From NCBI GenBank assembly GCA_017559845.1, contig JAFYQQ010000014.1, positions 62,001-126,000 on the forward strand: a DNA stretch of 64,000 bases. Reading direction: 5' to 3'. The first letter of the stretch is position 1. Every line of letters starts with the position of its first letter. Origin of the DNA: Bacteroidaceae bacterium (GTDB taxonomy: Bacteria > Bacteroidota > Bacteroidia > Bacteroidales > Bacteroidaceae). The notes under the pieces were generated by a model that saw only the letters and a list, made by a program, of their open reading frames with translations, did not search any database and was not told the origin of the DNA. A program made the translations under genes and the position numbers. Below are positions 25,161 through 33,184 of the stretch, piece after piece.

Positions 25161-27032
25161 TTAGCGGCCCAACAGGACAAGCAGTACGTTTATGTCGCTG
25201 GGAGAGACTCCTGGGATGCGCGAGGCTTGTGCCAAAGTTTCAGGGTTGATCTCGGTGAGCTTCTGTCTGCATTCGGTTGACAAAGATTGCAGTTTGTTGT
25301 ATTCAAATTTACCTCTAATGCGAATGTTTTCCAAACGCTCCATCTTTTCAGCCTGCTCACGTTCGCGGATAATATAACCGTTGTATTTAAGTTTAATTTC
25401 CGCGGCTTCTACGATTTCTTCTTTTCTTTCTCCAATAGATTCTATCTTTTCCCTCAGTGCAGGAATGTGCTTTGCTATTTCCATAATCGTAACCTGGGGA
25501 CGTACAATCAGATCTGCCAACTTGCATCCTTTTGTCAGCGCGGCTGTCCCCATTTCTTCTAATGCGCTGTTTATATAAGCAGCCTTTACACTATAGGATT
25601 TGCAAAATTCTTCGATAGATTCAATCGCTTTTTCTTTTCTCTTCCATGTGTTATAACGATCCTCTGTTGCCAACCCCATGTTGTAGCTCTTTTCTGTAAG
25701 ACGGGCGTCAGCATCATCCTGACGTAACAGAATACGGTATTCTGCCCTGCTGGTAAACATTCTGTATGGTTCGTTCACTCCCTTTGTTACAAGGTCATCA
25801 ATCAGTACGCCGATATACGACTCATTTCTCTTCATGACAAAAGGTTCGCTTCCACCGCATTTTCTTGCAGCGCTTATTCCGGCTACGATTCCTTGTCCTG
25901 CAGCCTCTTCATACCCGGTGGTTCCGTTAACCTGACCTGCCAAGTATAGTCCGTCTATTATCTTTGACTCCAATGAATGATAAAGTTGGGTGGGGTCGAA
26001 GAAATCATACTCAATGGCATATCCAGGACGGTAAACTTTTAAGTCGCGGAATGCAGGAATACAACGTAGTGCTTCCAACTGGATGTCAATGGGTAGACTG
26101 CTGCTGAATCCGTTCAAGTAATATTCTTGTGTGTTTGTTCCTTCCGGTTCCAGGAATAGCTGATGCTGGTCTTTGTCGGAAAAGGTTACGATTTTTGTTT
26201 CGATGCTTGGGCAGTATCGTGGGCCAATGCTCTTGATCTGTCCGTTGTACAGTGGTGAGTGGGGCAGACCTTCTTTCAGAATTTCATGAACTTTCGGGTT
26301 GGTGAATGTAATCCAACAAGGCAGTTGCGGCAAAGAACGGGTTGTGCCCATAAAAGAGAAGTGCTGGATGCATTCGTCTCCGGGCTGCATCTGCATTTCG
26401 TCGAAGTGTACACTTCTGCCATCAATTCTAACAGGAGTGCCTGTTTTCATTCTGTCCGCACGGATACCCCATCTTGTGATGCTCTCTGTCAGGTGGAGGC
26501 TTGCAGGTTCTGCGCATCGACCGCCAGGAATCTGTGTGCTTCCGATGTGCATCAGCCCGTTCAAGAATGTGCCGGCGGTGATGATTACACATCGGGCATG
26601 AAAAATGACATCCATGTATGTCTTCACACCGGTTGCCTTGCCGTCTTTTACCAGCAGTTCCTTTACCTGGTCCTGCCAGATGTCCAGATTGGGCTGGTTT
26701 TCCAGAATCTCTCTCCATGCCCAAATGAATTTTCCGCGGTCACATTGTGCTCTCGGACTCCACATTGCGGGACCCTTGCTTCGGTTAAGCATGCGGAACT
26801 GTATGGCGGTCTGGTCTGTCACCAGTCCCATCTGTCCGCCTAAAGCGTCAATTTCGCGCACAATCTGTCCTTTGGCAATGCCGCCCACGGCCGGGTTGCA
26901 ACTCATCTGTGCAATCTTGTTCATGTCCATGGTCAGCAGGCACGTTTTGGCGCTTAATCTCGCACTGGCTGCTGCGGCCTCGCAACCTGCGTGTCCGGCT
27001 CCTACAACAACCACATCGTATTTGAATTTCAT
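25161..27032 (-). CDS. mnmG: tRNA uridine-5-carboxymethylaminomethyl modification enzyme
   Basis: FAD-dependent partner of MnmE that modifies the wobble uridine of several tRNAs. 623 residues, full length. N-terminal dinucleotide fold VVVGAGHAGCEAA; MSCNPAVGGIAKGQIVREID; RMLNRSKGPAMWSPRAQCDR; and PGYAIEYDFFDP are family signatures. The C-terminal helical domain ends in RIPGVSPSDINVLLVLLGR. The parS site touches its stop codon. It diverges from frdCAB, with both promoters in the 185-base gap. Confidence 0.97.
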   Translation of the reverse strand: MKFKYDVVVVGAGHAGCEAAAASARLSAKTCLLTMDMNKIAQMSCNPAVGGIAKGQIVREIDALGGQMGLVTDQTAIQFRMLNRSKGPAMWSPRAQCDRGKFIWAWREILENQPNLDIWQDQVKELLVKDGKATGVKTYMDVIFHARCVIITAGTFLNGLMHIGSTQIPGGRCAEPASLHLTESITRWGIRADRMKTGTPVRIDGRSVHFDEMQMQPGDECIQHFSFMGTTRSLPQLPCWITFTNPKVHEILKEGLPHSPLYNGQIKSIGPRYCPSIETKIVTFSDKDQHQLFLEPEGTNTQEYYLNGFSSSLPIDIQLEALRCIPAFRDLKVYRPGYAIEYDFFDPTQLYHSLESKIIDGLYLAGQVNGTTGYEEAAGQGIVAGISAARKCGGSEPFVMKRNESYIGVLIDDLVTKGVNEPYRMFTSRAEYRILLRQDDADARLTEKSYNMGLATEDRYNTWKRKEKAIESIEEFCKSYSVKAAYINSALEEMGTAALTKGCKLADLIVRPQVTIMEIAKHIPALREKIESIGERKEEIVEAAEIKLKYNGYIIREREQAEKMERLENIRIRGKFEYNKLQSLSTECRQKLTEINPETLAQASRIPGVSPSDINVLLVLLGR

Positions 27033-27073
27033 TTCTCTAATGTGTATTCTTTAAATAATAGTAAATTATGATG

Positions 27074-27081
27074 CAAAAGTA
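27074..27081 (-). promoter_or_regulatory. -7 box for mnmG
   Basis: The minus strand reads TACTTTTG followed by C, a full match to TAnnTTTG, 41 bases upstream of the mnmG start. The -33 element is not clear. Confidence 0.5.
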
Positions 27082-27112
27082 ATGGTTTTATTCGAACATT
27101 TGGCGCTTTTTC

Positions 27113-27143
27113 TTGTTCAAATCACTTTTTTGCGTTACTTTTG
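27113..27143 (+). promoter_or_regulatory. Promoter of the frdCAB operon
   Basis: TTG at 27113-27115 and TACTTTTG at 27136-27143 are separated by 20 bases, matching the Bacteroidetes promoter. The transcript would begin near 27150, leaving a leader of nearly 70 bases with a direct repeat before the start codon. Confidence 0.65.
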
Positions 27144-27183
27144 CAATACAATTATACCTATTTAATAATAATAAAACATAATT

Positions 27184-27214
27184 TTAATTCAAATCAATAA
27201 TTTAATTCAAATCA
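27184..27214 (+). repeat. 13-base direct repeat in the frdC leader
   Basis: TTAATTCAAATCA occurs at 27184-27196 and again at 27202-27214, 18 bases apart, ending four bases before the frdC start codon. It could be a regulatory-protein site or affect translation initiation, since no Shine-Dalgarno is present. Confidence 0.5.
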
Positions 27215-27217
27215 TTT

Positions 27218-27931
27218 ATGTGGTTAATCAATTCATCAATTGGTAGGAAAGTGGTTATGTCTGTAACGGGCATAGCGCTGGTCCTGTTCTTGACCTTTCA
27301 TGCGTCAATGAACGTTGTGGCTCTCATCAGTGCCGAGGGTTACAACATGATCTGTGAGTTCCTGGGCGCCAACTGGTATGCAGTTGTGGCGACTTTAGGA
27401 TTGGCTGCCCTTGTGGCATTGCATTTTATCTATGCCATCTGGCTTACGTTGCAGAACCGCAAGGCTCGCGGTAACAACCGCTATGCTGTAACGGACAAGC
27501 CCGCAATGGTTGAGTGGTCCAGCCAGAACATGCTGGTGCTCGGAATCATTGTAATTCTGGGTATGGGCCTCCACCTGTACAATTTCTGGTACAACATGAT
27601 GTATGCCGAGCTGGTACATGACCCCGAGATGATTGCCATGGCAACAAACGGTGTTTATCACATTGCCAAGACATTCTCTTGCCCCGTGTACACCGCCATT
27701 TACATGGTATGGCTGGCAGCTTTGTGGTTCCACCTGAACCACGGTATCTGGAGCTCTATGCAGACAATGGGTTGGAGCGGTCACATCTGGTTCTGCCGTT
27801 GGAAGGTGATTGGTACCATCTACACCACCGTCATCATCCTGATGTTTGCTGCCGTAGCTCTTGCTTTTGCCTTCGGTTACGTTCCTTGCGACATGCAGGC
27901 TCCTGCATGCGGAGGCTGTTTGTTGGGCTAA
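27218..27931 (+). CDS. frdC: Fumarate reductase/succinate dehydrogenase cytochrome b subunit
   Basis: Membrane anchor of 237 residues with five transmembrane helices (about residues 10-35, 50-75, 100-125, 155-180, 200-230), the single-subunit diheme type found with Bacteroides and Wolinella enzymes. His residues suited to heme binding are in LFLTFHASMN, VALHFIYAI, GMGLHLYNF, GVYHIAKTF and WFHLNHGIW. It passes electrons from menaquinol to fumarate in anaerobic metabolism. It is the first gene of the operon, 35 bases before the flavoprotein gene. Confidence 0.93.
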   Translation: MWLINSSIGRKVVMSVTGIALVLFLTFHASMNVVALISAEGYNMICEFLGANWYAVVATLGLAALVALHFIYAIWLTLQNRKARGNNRYAVTDKPAMVEWSSQNMLVLGIIVILGMGLHLYNFWYNMMYAELVHDPEMIAMATNGVYHIAKTFSCPVYTAIYMVWLAALWFHLNHGIWSSMQTMGWSGHIWFCRWKVIGTIYTTVIILMFAAVALAFAFGYVPCDMQAPACGGCLLG

Positions 27932-27966
27932 TTATTTAAGTGAAAACGGATAAATGAAATAATATT

Positions 27967-29913
27967 ATGTCAAAGACTATAGATTCAAGAATTCCTGAAG
28001 GACCAGTAGCAGAGAAATGGACCAATTATAAGGCTCACCAGAAACTGGTTAATCCTAAGAACAAGCGTAAACTGGACATCATTGTTGTGGGTACAGGTCT
28101 GGCCGGTGCCAGTGCCGCCGCCTCTTTGGGCGAGATGGGTTTCCATGTGCTGAACTTCTGTATCCAGGACTCTCCCCGTCGTGCTCACTCAATCGCCGCA
28201 CAGGGTGGTATCAACGCAGCCAAGAACTATCAGAACGACGGCGACTCTGTTTACCGTCTGTTCTATGATACCGTAAAGGGTGGTGACTACCGTGCCCGCG
28301 AAGCCAACGTTTACCGTCTGGCAGAGGTTTCAAACAGCATTATCGACCAGTGTGTGGCACAGGGCGTACCCTTCGCACGCGAATACGGCGGCATGCTTGC
28401 CAACCGTTCTTTTGGTGGCGCACAGGTAAGCCGTACTTTCTATGCCAAGGGACAGACCGGACAGCAGCTCCTTTTGGGTGCCTATAGCGCACTGAGCTGT
28501 CAGGTTAACGCCGGCACCGTGAAACTGTATACCCGTTACGAAATGCTCGATGTGGTACTGATTGACGGACGTGCCCGTGGTATCATTGCCCGCAACCTCA
28601 TTACCGGTGAGATTGAGCGCTTTGCCGCCCATGCTGTAGTTATCGGTACCGGTGGTTACGGAAACGCTTATTTCCTCTCTACCAACGCCATGGGCTGTAA
28701 CTGTTCTGCAGCTATCGCCTGCTACCGTAAGGGTGCATACTTTGCCAACCCCTCTTACGTTCAGATTCACCCCACCTGTATTCCCGTTCACGGCGACAAG
28801 CAGTCCAAGTTGACCCTGATGTCAGAGTCTCTGCGTAACGACGGCCGTATCTGGGTTCCCAAGAAACTTGAGGATGCCAAGGCACTGCAGGCTGGAACCA
28901 AGAAGGGTTCTCAGATTCCCGAGGAAGACCGCGACTACTATCTGGAGCGCCGCTATCCCGCATTCGGTAACCTGGTTCCTCGCGACGTGGCTTCACGCGC
29001 TGCCAAGGAGCGTTGCGACAAGGGCTTCGGTGTGAACAATACCGGTCTGGCTGTATTCCTGGACTTCAGCGAGGCTATCCGCGACTTCGGCAAGGACACC
29101 ATCGCCGCACGTTATGGCAACCTCTTTGATATGTACGAAGAGATTACCGACGTATCTCCCTACAACGAACCCATGATGATCTATCCTGCCATCCACTATA
29201 CCATGGGTGGTGTTTGGGTTGACTACGAACTGCAGACCAGCGTAAAGGGTCTGTTCGCCATTGGTGAGTGTAACTTCTCTGATCATGGAGCCAACCGTCT
29301 GGGTGCCAGTGCATTGATGCAGGGTCTTGCCGACGGTTACTTCGTTCTTCCCTATACTATCCAGAACTATCTGGCCGACCAGATTACCGTTCCCCGCTTC
29401 AGCACCTCACTGCCCGAGTTCGACCAGGCAGAGAAGGATGTCAAGGACCGCATTGCACGCCTTATGAACATCAAGGGAAAGAGCTCTGTAGACTCAATCC
29501 ACAAGAAGCTGGGCCGCATCATGTGGGACTATGTGGGAATGGGCCGTACAGCAGAAGGTCTGCAGAAGGGTATCCAGATGATCAAGGAACTGCGCAAGGA
29601 GTTCTATACCGACCTCTTCATTCCCCAGCTGGACGGTGTAAACACCGAGTTGGAAAAGGCTCTCCGTCTGGAAGACTTCTTCCTGATGGGATTGCTCGTC
29701 GCTCACGATGCACTCACCCGTAACGAATCCTGCGGTGGTCACTTCCGCGAGGAATACCAGACCGAGGAAGGCGAGGCCAAGCGCGATGACGAGAACTATT
29801 TCTACGTAGGCTGCTGGGAATACCAGGGCGACGACGAGAAGGATCCCGTACTCTACAAGGAGCCTCTCGTATATGAAGCAATCAAAGTACAAACCCGTAA
29901 TTACAAGAGCTAA
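27967..29913 (+). CDS. frdA: Fumarate reductase/succinate dehydrogenase flavoprotein subunit
   Basis: 648-residue FAD-containing catalytic subunit. The nucleotide fold is [19 protein letters not shown], followed by the [19 protein letters not shown] segment typical for covalent FAD attachment (His), [23 protein letters not shown] and [17 protein letters not shown] with active-site residues. The C terminus ends near KVQTRNYKS. Length and gene order (C-A-B) fit the Bacteroidetes fumarate reductase that makes succinate. The reaction direction in vivo is an inference from family and lifestyle. The iron-sulfur gene begins 2 bases after its stop. Confidence 0.96.
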   Translation: MSKTIDSRIPEGPVAEKWTNYKAHQKLVNPKNKRKLDIIVVGTGLAGASAAASLGEMGFHVLNFCIQDSPRRAHSIAAQGGINAAKNYQNDGDSVYRLFYDTVKGGDYRAREANVYRLAEVSNSIIDQCVAQGVPFAREYGGMLANRSFGGAQVSRTFYAKGQTGQQLLLGAYSALSCQVNAGTVKLYTRYEMLDVVLIDGRARGIIARNLITGEIERFAAHAVVIGTGGYGNAYFLSTNAMGCNCSAAIACYRKGAYFANPSYVQIHPTCIPVHGDKQSKLTLMSESLRNDGRIWVPKKLEDAKALQAGTKKGSQIPEEDRDYYLERRYPAFGNLVPRDVASRAAKERCDKGFGVNNTGLAVFLDFSEAIRDFGKDTIAARYGNLFDMYEEITDVSPYNEPMMIYPAIHYTMGGVWVDYELQTSVKGLFAIGECNFSDHGANRLGASALMQGLADGYFVLPYTIQNYLADQITVPRFSTSLPEFDQAEKDVKDRIARLMNIKGKSSVDSIHKKLGRIMWDYVGMGRTAEGLQKGIQMIKELRKEFYTDLFIPQLDGVNTELEKALRLEDFFLMGLLVAHDALTRNESCGGHFREEYQTEEGEAKRDDENYFYVGCWEYQGDDEKDPVLYKEPLVYEAIKVQTRNYKS

Positions 29914-29915
29914 TC

Positions 29916-30671
29916 ATGGCAAATATCAGTTTTACAATAAAGTATTGGAAGCAGAATGGCCCCAAGGACAAGGGTCACTTTGATACACACGAGATGAAGA
30001 ACATCCCCGATGACACCTCATTCCTGGAGATGTTGGATATTCTCAACGAAGAACTCATCAGCGCCGGAAAAGAACCTTTCGTGTTCGACCACGACTGTCG
30101 CGAGGGTATCTGTGGTATGTGTTCATTGTACATCAACGGAACACCCCACGGAAAGACCGAGCGTGGAGCCACCACTTGCCAGCTTTACATGCGTAAGTTC
30201 AAGGATGGCGACACCATCACCGTAGAGCCTTGGCGCAGCGCCGGATTCCCCGTAATCAAGGACTGTATGGTGGATCGTACCGCATTCGATAAGATTATCC
30301 AGGCCGGCGGTTACACCACCGTGCGTACCGGACAGCCCCAGGACGCCAATGCCATCCTCATCCCCAAGGCAGACGCTGACGAGGCAATGGACTGCGCCAG
30401 CTGTATCGGTTGCGGAGCCTGTGTGGCCGCTTGTAAGAACGGTTCTGCAATGCTCTTCGTAAGCTCCAAAGTAAGCCAGCTCGCCCTGCTTCCCCAGGGC
30501 AAGGTAGAGGCAGCCCGCCGTGCCAAGAACATGATTGCCAAGATGGACGAACTGGGCTTTGGTAACTGTACCAACACTCGCGCCTGCGAGGCTGTATGTC
30601 CCAAGTGCGAGACCATCAGCAACATCGCCCGCCTGAACCGCGAGTTCATCAAGGCCAAGTTGGCAGACTAA
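29916..30671 (+). CDS. frdB: Fumarate reductase/succinate dehydrogenase iron-sulfur subunit
   Basis: 251-residue electron-transfer subunit. The [2Fe-2S] ligands are in [19 protein letters not shown] and TTCQL. The cysteine clusters for [4Fe-4S] and [3Fe-4S] are [14 protein letters not shown], the Cys in [18 protein letters not shown]. It bridges the flavin in FrdA and hemes in FrdC. It is followed 28 bases later by a strong terminator, which closes the operon. Confidence 0.96.
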   Translation: MANISFTIKYWKQNGPKDKGHFDTHEMKNIPDDTSFLEMLDILNEELISAGKEPFVFDHDCREGICGMCSLYINGTPHGKTERGATTCQLYMRKFKDGDTITVEPWRSAGFPVIKDCMVDRTAFDKIIQAGGYTTVRTGQPQDANAILIPKADADEAMDCASCIGCGACVAACKNGSAMLFVSSKVSQLALLPQGKVEAARRAKNMIAKMDELGFGNCTNTRACEAVCPKCETISNIARLNREFIKAKLAD

Positions 30672-30698
30672 TCCCCGTTAGATTATAACACCATTGAA

Positions 30699-30731
30699 GC
30701 GGTCGCAACTCTCCAGTTGCGGCCGTTTTTT
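30699..30731 (+). terminator. Intrinsic terminator of frdCAB
   Basis: Arms 30700-30710 and 30715-30725 pair over 11 positions with one G-U wobble around a 4-base loop, followed by six T residues. Confidence 0.9.
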
Positions 30732-30781
30732 GGTTATTTCTTTGTGTTTTCCGTTGCTGTTCTGCAACAATGTTGAAACAT

Positions 30782-30975
30782 AGTGCTTAAATTGTTGTAG
30801 CACAGTGCTATAAAAGTTTTTTCTCTGTGGTAAAAGTTTTGTTCCAGCTGATGAAACGTACATTCCAGCTGATGAAACGTACATTCCAACTGATGAAACA
30901 TACGTTCCAACCGATGAAACGTACGTTTCAGCCGTTGAAACAAACTTTTCACTGTTAACAAAAAACTTTTTCAGT
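30782..30975. repeat. Extended phased array (AGTGCT at 22 bp, then six 21-bp units)
   Basis: AGTGCT occurs at 30782 and 30804, 22 bases apart. AAAAGTTTT-type words follow at 30812 and 30832. Six units of exactly 21 bases then start at 30842, 30863, 30884, 30905, 30926 and 30947, the first three nearly identical (TTCCAGCTGATGAAACGTA), the later ones decaying. AAACTTTT at 30942 and 30963 keeps the phase. It lies downstream of the frdCAB terminator in the 829-base gap 30672-31500, which also holds the candidate RNA. Confidence 0.85.
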
Positions 30976-31050
30976 TAGCTCAAAAAACAAATTCAGTAGT
31001 GTCGGAAAACATTTTTAATACAATTGTTCTTCAATTCCGAAAATAATTCC

Positions 31051-31058
31051 TAACTTTG
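31051..31058 (+). promoter_or_regulatory. -7 box upstream of the candidate RNA
   Basis: TAACTTTG matches TAnnTTTG exactly. A transcript starting about 7 bases downstream would begin at the first hairpin of the structured region. No well-spaced -33 box is evident. Confidence 0.45.
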
Positions 31059-31059
31059 T

Positions 31060-31417
31060 CTTTGACAAAGCTGGCCCAACGGGGCGGGCAGGTCAAAAAA
31101 CTTTATTGGAATATGCTTCCGCTGCCATAATAGAGGTCGTGCACCTCAATCGGGTAAGGAGCATGAAAGGACGTTTTCAAACGTTATCTTCTGTCGTCAA
31201 ACTTCGCAACTTTGAATATGTACAAGAAGGTATCGCAACGAAGCGTCCGCGCAGGGTGTATTATACCCGTATGCATGCAAGTCCAAAACACTCGCTGCAT
31301 ACATTTATATAATACCCAACGGCGTGGGCTGGCTGAGTTGCTTATCTATGTGCATAGGCAATGCGAAGGCCTGACGACTGGGGTAAGCGACGGAAAGTTT
31401 CTCCCACGTCTTTTTTG
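31060..31417 (+). ncRNA. Candidate structured RNA of about 350 nt
   Basis: The segment has no convincing gene but many nested hairpins: GCCC-AACG-GGGC near 31073, GAGGT-CGTGC-ACCTC near 31133, ACGTTT-TC-AAACGT near 31171, and a long stem in which GTATTATA and GTATGCA (31258-31275) pair with TGCATAC and TATAATAC (31296-31315). A last domain is closed by CGTGGG (about 31323) with CCCACG (about 31403), followed by T and six T residues, like an intrinsic terminator. A -7 promoter box precedes it. Its size recalls tmRNA or RNase P RNA, but none of their diagnostic sequences are present. G+C is higher than in the flanks. Identity is unknown. Confidence 0.4.
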
Positions 31418-31500
31418 TTTCCGTAACCGAATTTATTATTAACTGCTGAAGTAGGGGGAAGTGGTAGGCACAGGAAATATTAACATAATAACAGTGAATT

Positions 31501-31896
31501 ATGACAACACGTATTAAGTCTTGCCTATATTATGTAGGTGGTATCATTACTGGCATCGTTCTGTCTTTTGCATTTTTGTTTGTTTTTGCTAATAAAGAAT
31601 CGAATGATGGTTTAGTCATGTATGATTCTCCGCAACAAGAGATCGATGCTAATTATTTTAATGTCTTTCAAGTAATCTCTGGTGGGTCTGCTGCTTTGGC
31701 AACAGTACCGTTTCCCTATGAAAACAATGGAATGGTTGTACTATTCCCAAAGCAACAGGGCTTTCCTTCATTTTATGATGATCAAAATATAAAGATTCCA
31801 GAGAATAAAAAAGTAATGCAAGTTGGCACATATACATATAAAACGCGTAGTGAATTACAAAAGACAGTCCCTGTAGTTAGAATTTATGACAAATAA
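31501..31896 (+). CDS. Membrane-anchored protein of unknown function
   Basis: A 131-residue protein with one N-terminal membrane segment (about residues 10-30) and a soluble domain of about 95 residues (DSPQQEIDANYFNVFQVISG, PFPYENNGMVVLFPKQQ, VMQVGTYTYKT). I recognise no family. Base composition is clearly more A+T-rich than the operons on either side, as for the following NERD gene 12 bases downstream. The pair is likely cotranscribed and may have been acquired together. Confidence 0.6.
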   Translation: MTTRIKSCLYYVGGIITGIVLSFAFLFVFANKESNDGLVMYDSPQQEIDANYFNVFQVISGGSAALATVPFPYENNGMVVLFPKQQGFPSFYDDQNIKIPENKKVMQVGTYTYKTRSELQKTVPVVRIYDK

Positions 31897-31908
31897 AAGT
31901 TTTAAGTA

Positions 31909-32652
31909 ATGGGGTTAGTCGTTATCATACTCCTTGTAGTATTATTAATCTATATTTACCAGAAGATTCCTGTATGGAAAGGTAAGTATGCAGAAATACT
32001 CGTTGATAAAATACTATCACGTTTACCCGAGGACTATATAACATTCAATGATTTGCTTTTTAAGAGCAATGGCTATACTGTTCAAATAGACCACATAACC
32101 GTTTCTCCTTATGGAGTTTTTGTCATAGAGACAAAGGGCTATCAAGGTTGGATAACTGGTGGTGAAAACTCTGAATATTGGACGCAAACCATTTTTAAGA
32201 GTAAACACAAATTTTACAACCCTATTAGACAAAACGATGGGCATGTACGATTCCTACGTTATTTATTGAAATGCTCCGTTGATATACCTTTCATACCAAT
32301 AGTCGTTTTCAATAATGATGCAGACTTAATGGTACATGTTTGGAATCACTGTGTTATTAACCGATCTTATTTAATGTCTGCTATTACACGATATAAAACT
32401 CCTGTGTTGAACAAAAATACGATAGAATGGATAGTCAAAACAATTAAAAACAATACAATTGTAACTACAAAAAAAGATTTCAAACAACACAAGCAAAATA
32501 CACAGTATCGGCAATATCGGAGCCAGAGTCTTATAAATCAAGGAACCTGTCCTCGGTGTGGTGGACAACTTATTTTGCGTCAAGCAAAATATGGGTATTT
32601 TTATGGGTGTACCAACTACCCTAAATGTAAGTTTACTTTGAATTGTAATTAG
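31909..32652 (+). CDS. NERD-domain protein with topoisomerase-type zinc ribbon
   Basis: A 247-residue protein: N-terminal membrane segment (residues 2-17), NERD nuclease-related domain (about 25-130) with the restriction-type triad QIDHITVSPYGVFVIETKG (Asp, then E-x-K), and at the C terminus a zinc ribbon, CPRCGG then YGCTNYPKCKF, as in topoisomerase I zinc fingers. NERD proteins are predicted nucleases often found on accessory DNA; cleavage is not proven. The A+T-rich composition and orphan setting suggest horizontal acquisition. It is unlikely to be a conventional restriction enzyme because no methylase is nearby. Confidence 0.85.
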   Translation: MGLVVIILLVVLLIYIYQKIPVWKGKYAEILVDKILSRLPEDYITFNDLLFKSNGYTVQIDHITVSPYGVFVIETKGYQGWITGGENSEYWTQTIFKSKHKFYNPIRQNDGHVRFLRYLLKCSVDIPFIPIVVFNNDADLMVHVWNHCVINRSYLMSAITRYKTPVLNKNTIEWIVKTIKNNTIVTTKKDFKQHKQNTQYRQYRSQSLINQGTCPRCGGQLILRQAKYGYFYGCTNYPKCKFTLNCN

Positions 32653-32760
32653 TAAAATCCGTTAATTGCTGGAAATTCCCATCACAATTCGTGTAGAGTG
32701 TCACGATAGATTTCGAATGCATTTAAGAAAACGGTATTTTAACTCAAAATAACTACAGAT

Positions 32761-33084
32761 ATGGCAATGAAGACTTATACACTTGATGAAATGAAGGATG
32801 AGTTCATTGGAAAAATAGGAACTCCAGAACGAGATAAATTTGAGCAAGACCTGAAGGAGGAATTGCAGGCCTACCACATCGGTGAGGCAATCAAGCAGGC
32901 ACGTCTTGCCAAGAATCTTACTCAGGAACAATTGGGTGAGAAAATCGGTGTGCAGAAATCGCAAATATCCAGGTTGGAGAAGGGTAAGAGCATAACCCTG
33001 TCTTCTCTGATGCGTCTGTTCTCGGCAATGGAGATTCCTCTTACGCTGGACATGGGCGGAATTGGTAAAATTTCTCTTTGCTAA
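32761..33084 (+). CDS. XRE-family transcriptional regulator, HigA-like antitoxin without adjacent toxin
   Basis: A 107-residue protein with a helix-turn-helix at about 45-95 (IKQARLAKNLTQEQLGEKIG then VQKSQISRLEKGKSITLSSL) after an N-terminal segment DEFIGKIGTPERDKFEQDL resembling HigA-type antitoxins of Bacteroidetes. Such genes normally follow a RelE/HigB toxin. The 108 bases upstream are too short for one and show no remnant I can recognise. It may act as a solitary repressor. A bidirectional hairpin lies beyond its stop. Confidence 0.85.
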   Translation: MAMKTYTLDEMKDEFIGKIGTPERDKFEQDLKEELQAYHIGEAIKQARLAKNLTQEQLGEKIGVQKSQISRLEKGKSITLSSLMRLFSAMEIPLTLDMGGIGKISLC

Positions 33085-33130
33085 AAGATTGCGATAGAAA
33101 AATGAGGGCATGTGCCCAATTTTGATTGTT

Positions 33131-33173
33131 ATAGCGGGCGGAAACCGAGTAGTGATAGGTTTCCGCCCGCTAT
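33131..33173. terminator. Bidirectional hairpin between the XRE gene and dprA
   Basis: A perfect 16-bp inverted repeat (33131-33146 with 33158-33173) encloses an 11-base loop. The flanking genes converge on it. On the plus strand it is followed by a T-rich stretch. Confidence 0.8.
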
Positions 33174-33184
33174 ATTTGTCTTTC

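Noticed and set aside
27395-27784. Minus-strand frame inside frdC
   Set aside because: It is antisense to a membrane protein with clear heme-ligand pattern and has no independent evidence.
30734-30961. A 75-residue minus-strand reading frame with a heptad pattern (FHQLE-type repeats)
   Set aside because: The heptads follow from the 21-bp DNA period. There is no promoter or start context, the frame runs into the frdCAB terminator, and similar arrays elsewhere have 22- or 41-bp periods that cannot encode repeats.
31060-31417. tmRNA or RNase P RNA
   Set aside because: No GAGGAAAGTCC-type RNase P core, no tag-peptide frame and no CCA-ended acceptor stem were found on either strand.
31106-31442. 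Short plus-strand reading frames inside the candidate RNA region
   Set aside because: They have no recognisable domain, overlap each other in different frames, and cross strong hairpins. The RNA interpretation explains the sequence better.
32653-32760. HigB/RelE toxin gene before the XRE regulator
   Set aside because: Only 108 bases are available and no frame shows RelE-like residues, so the regulator is called an orphan.
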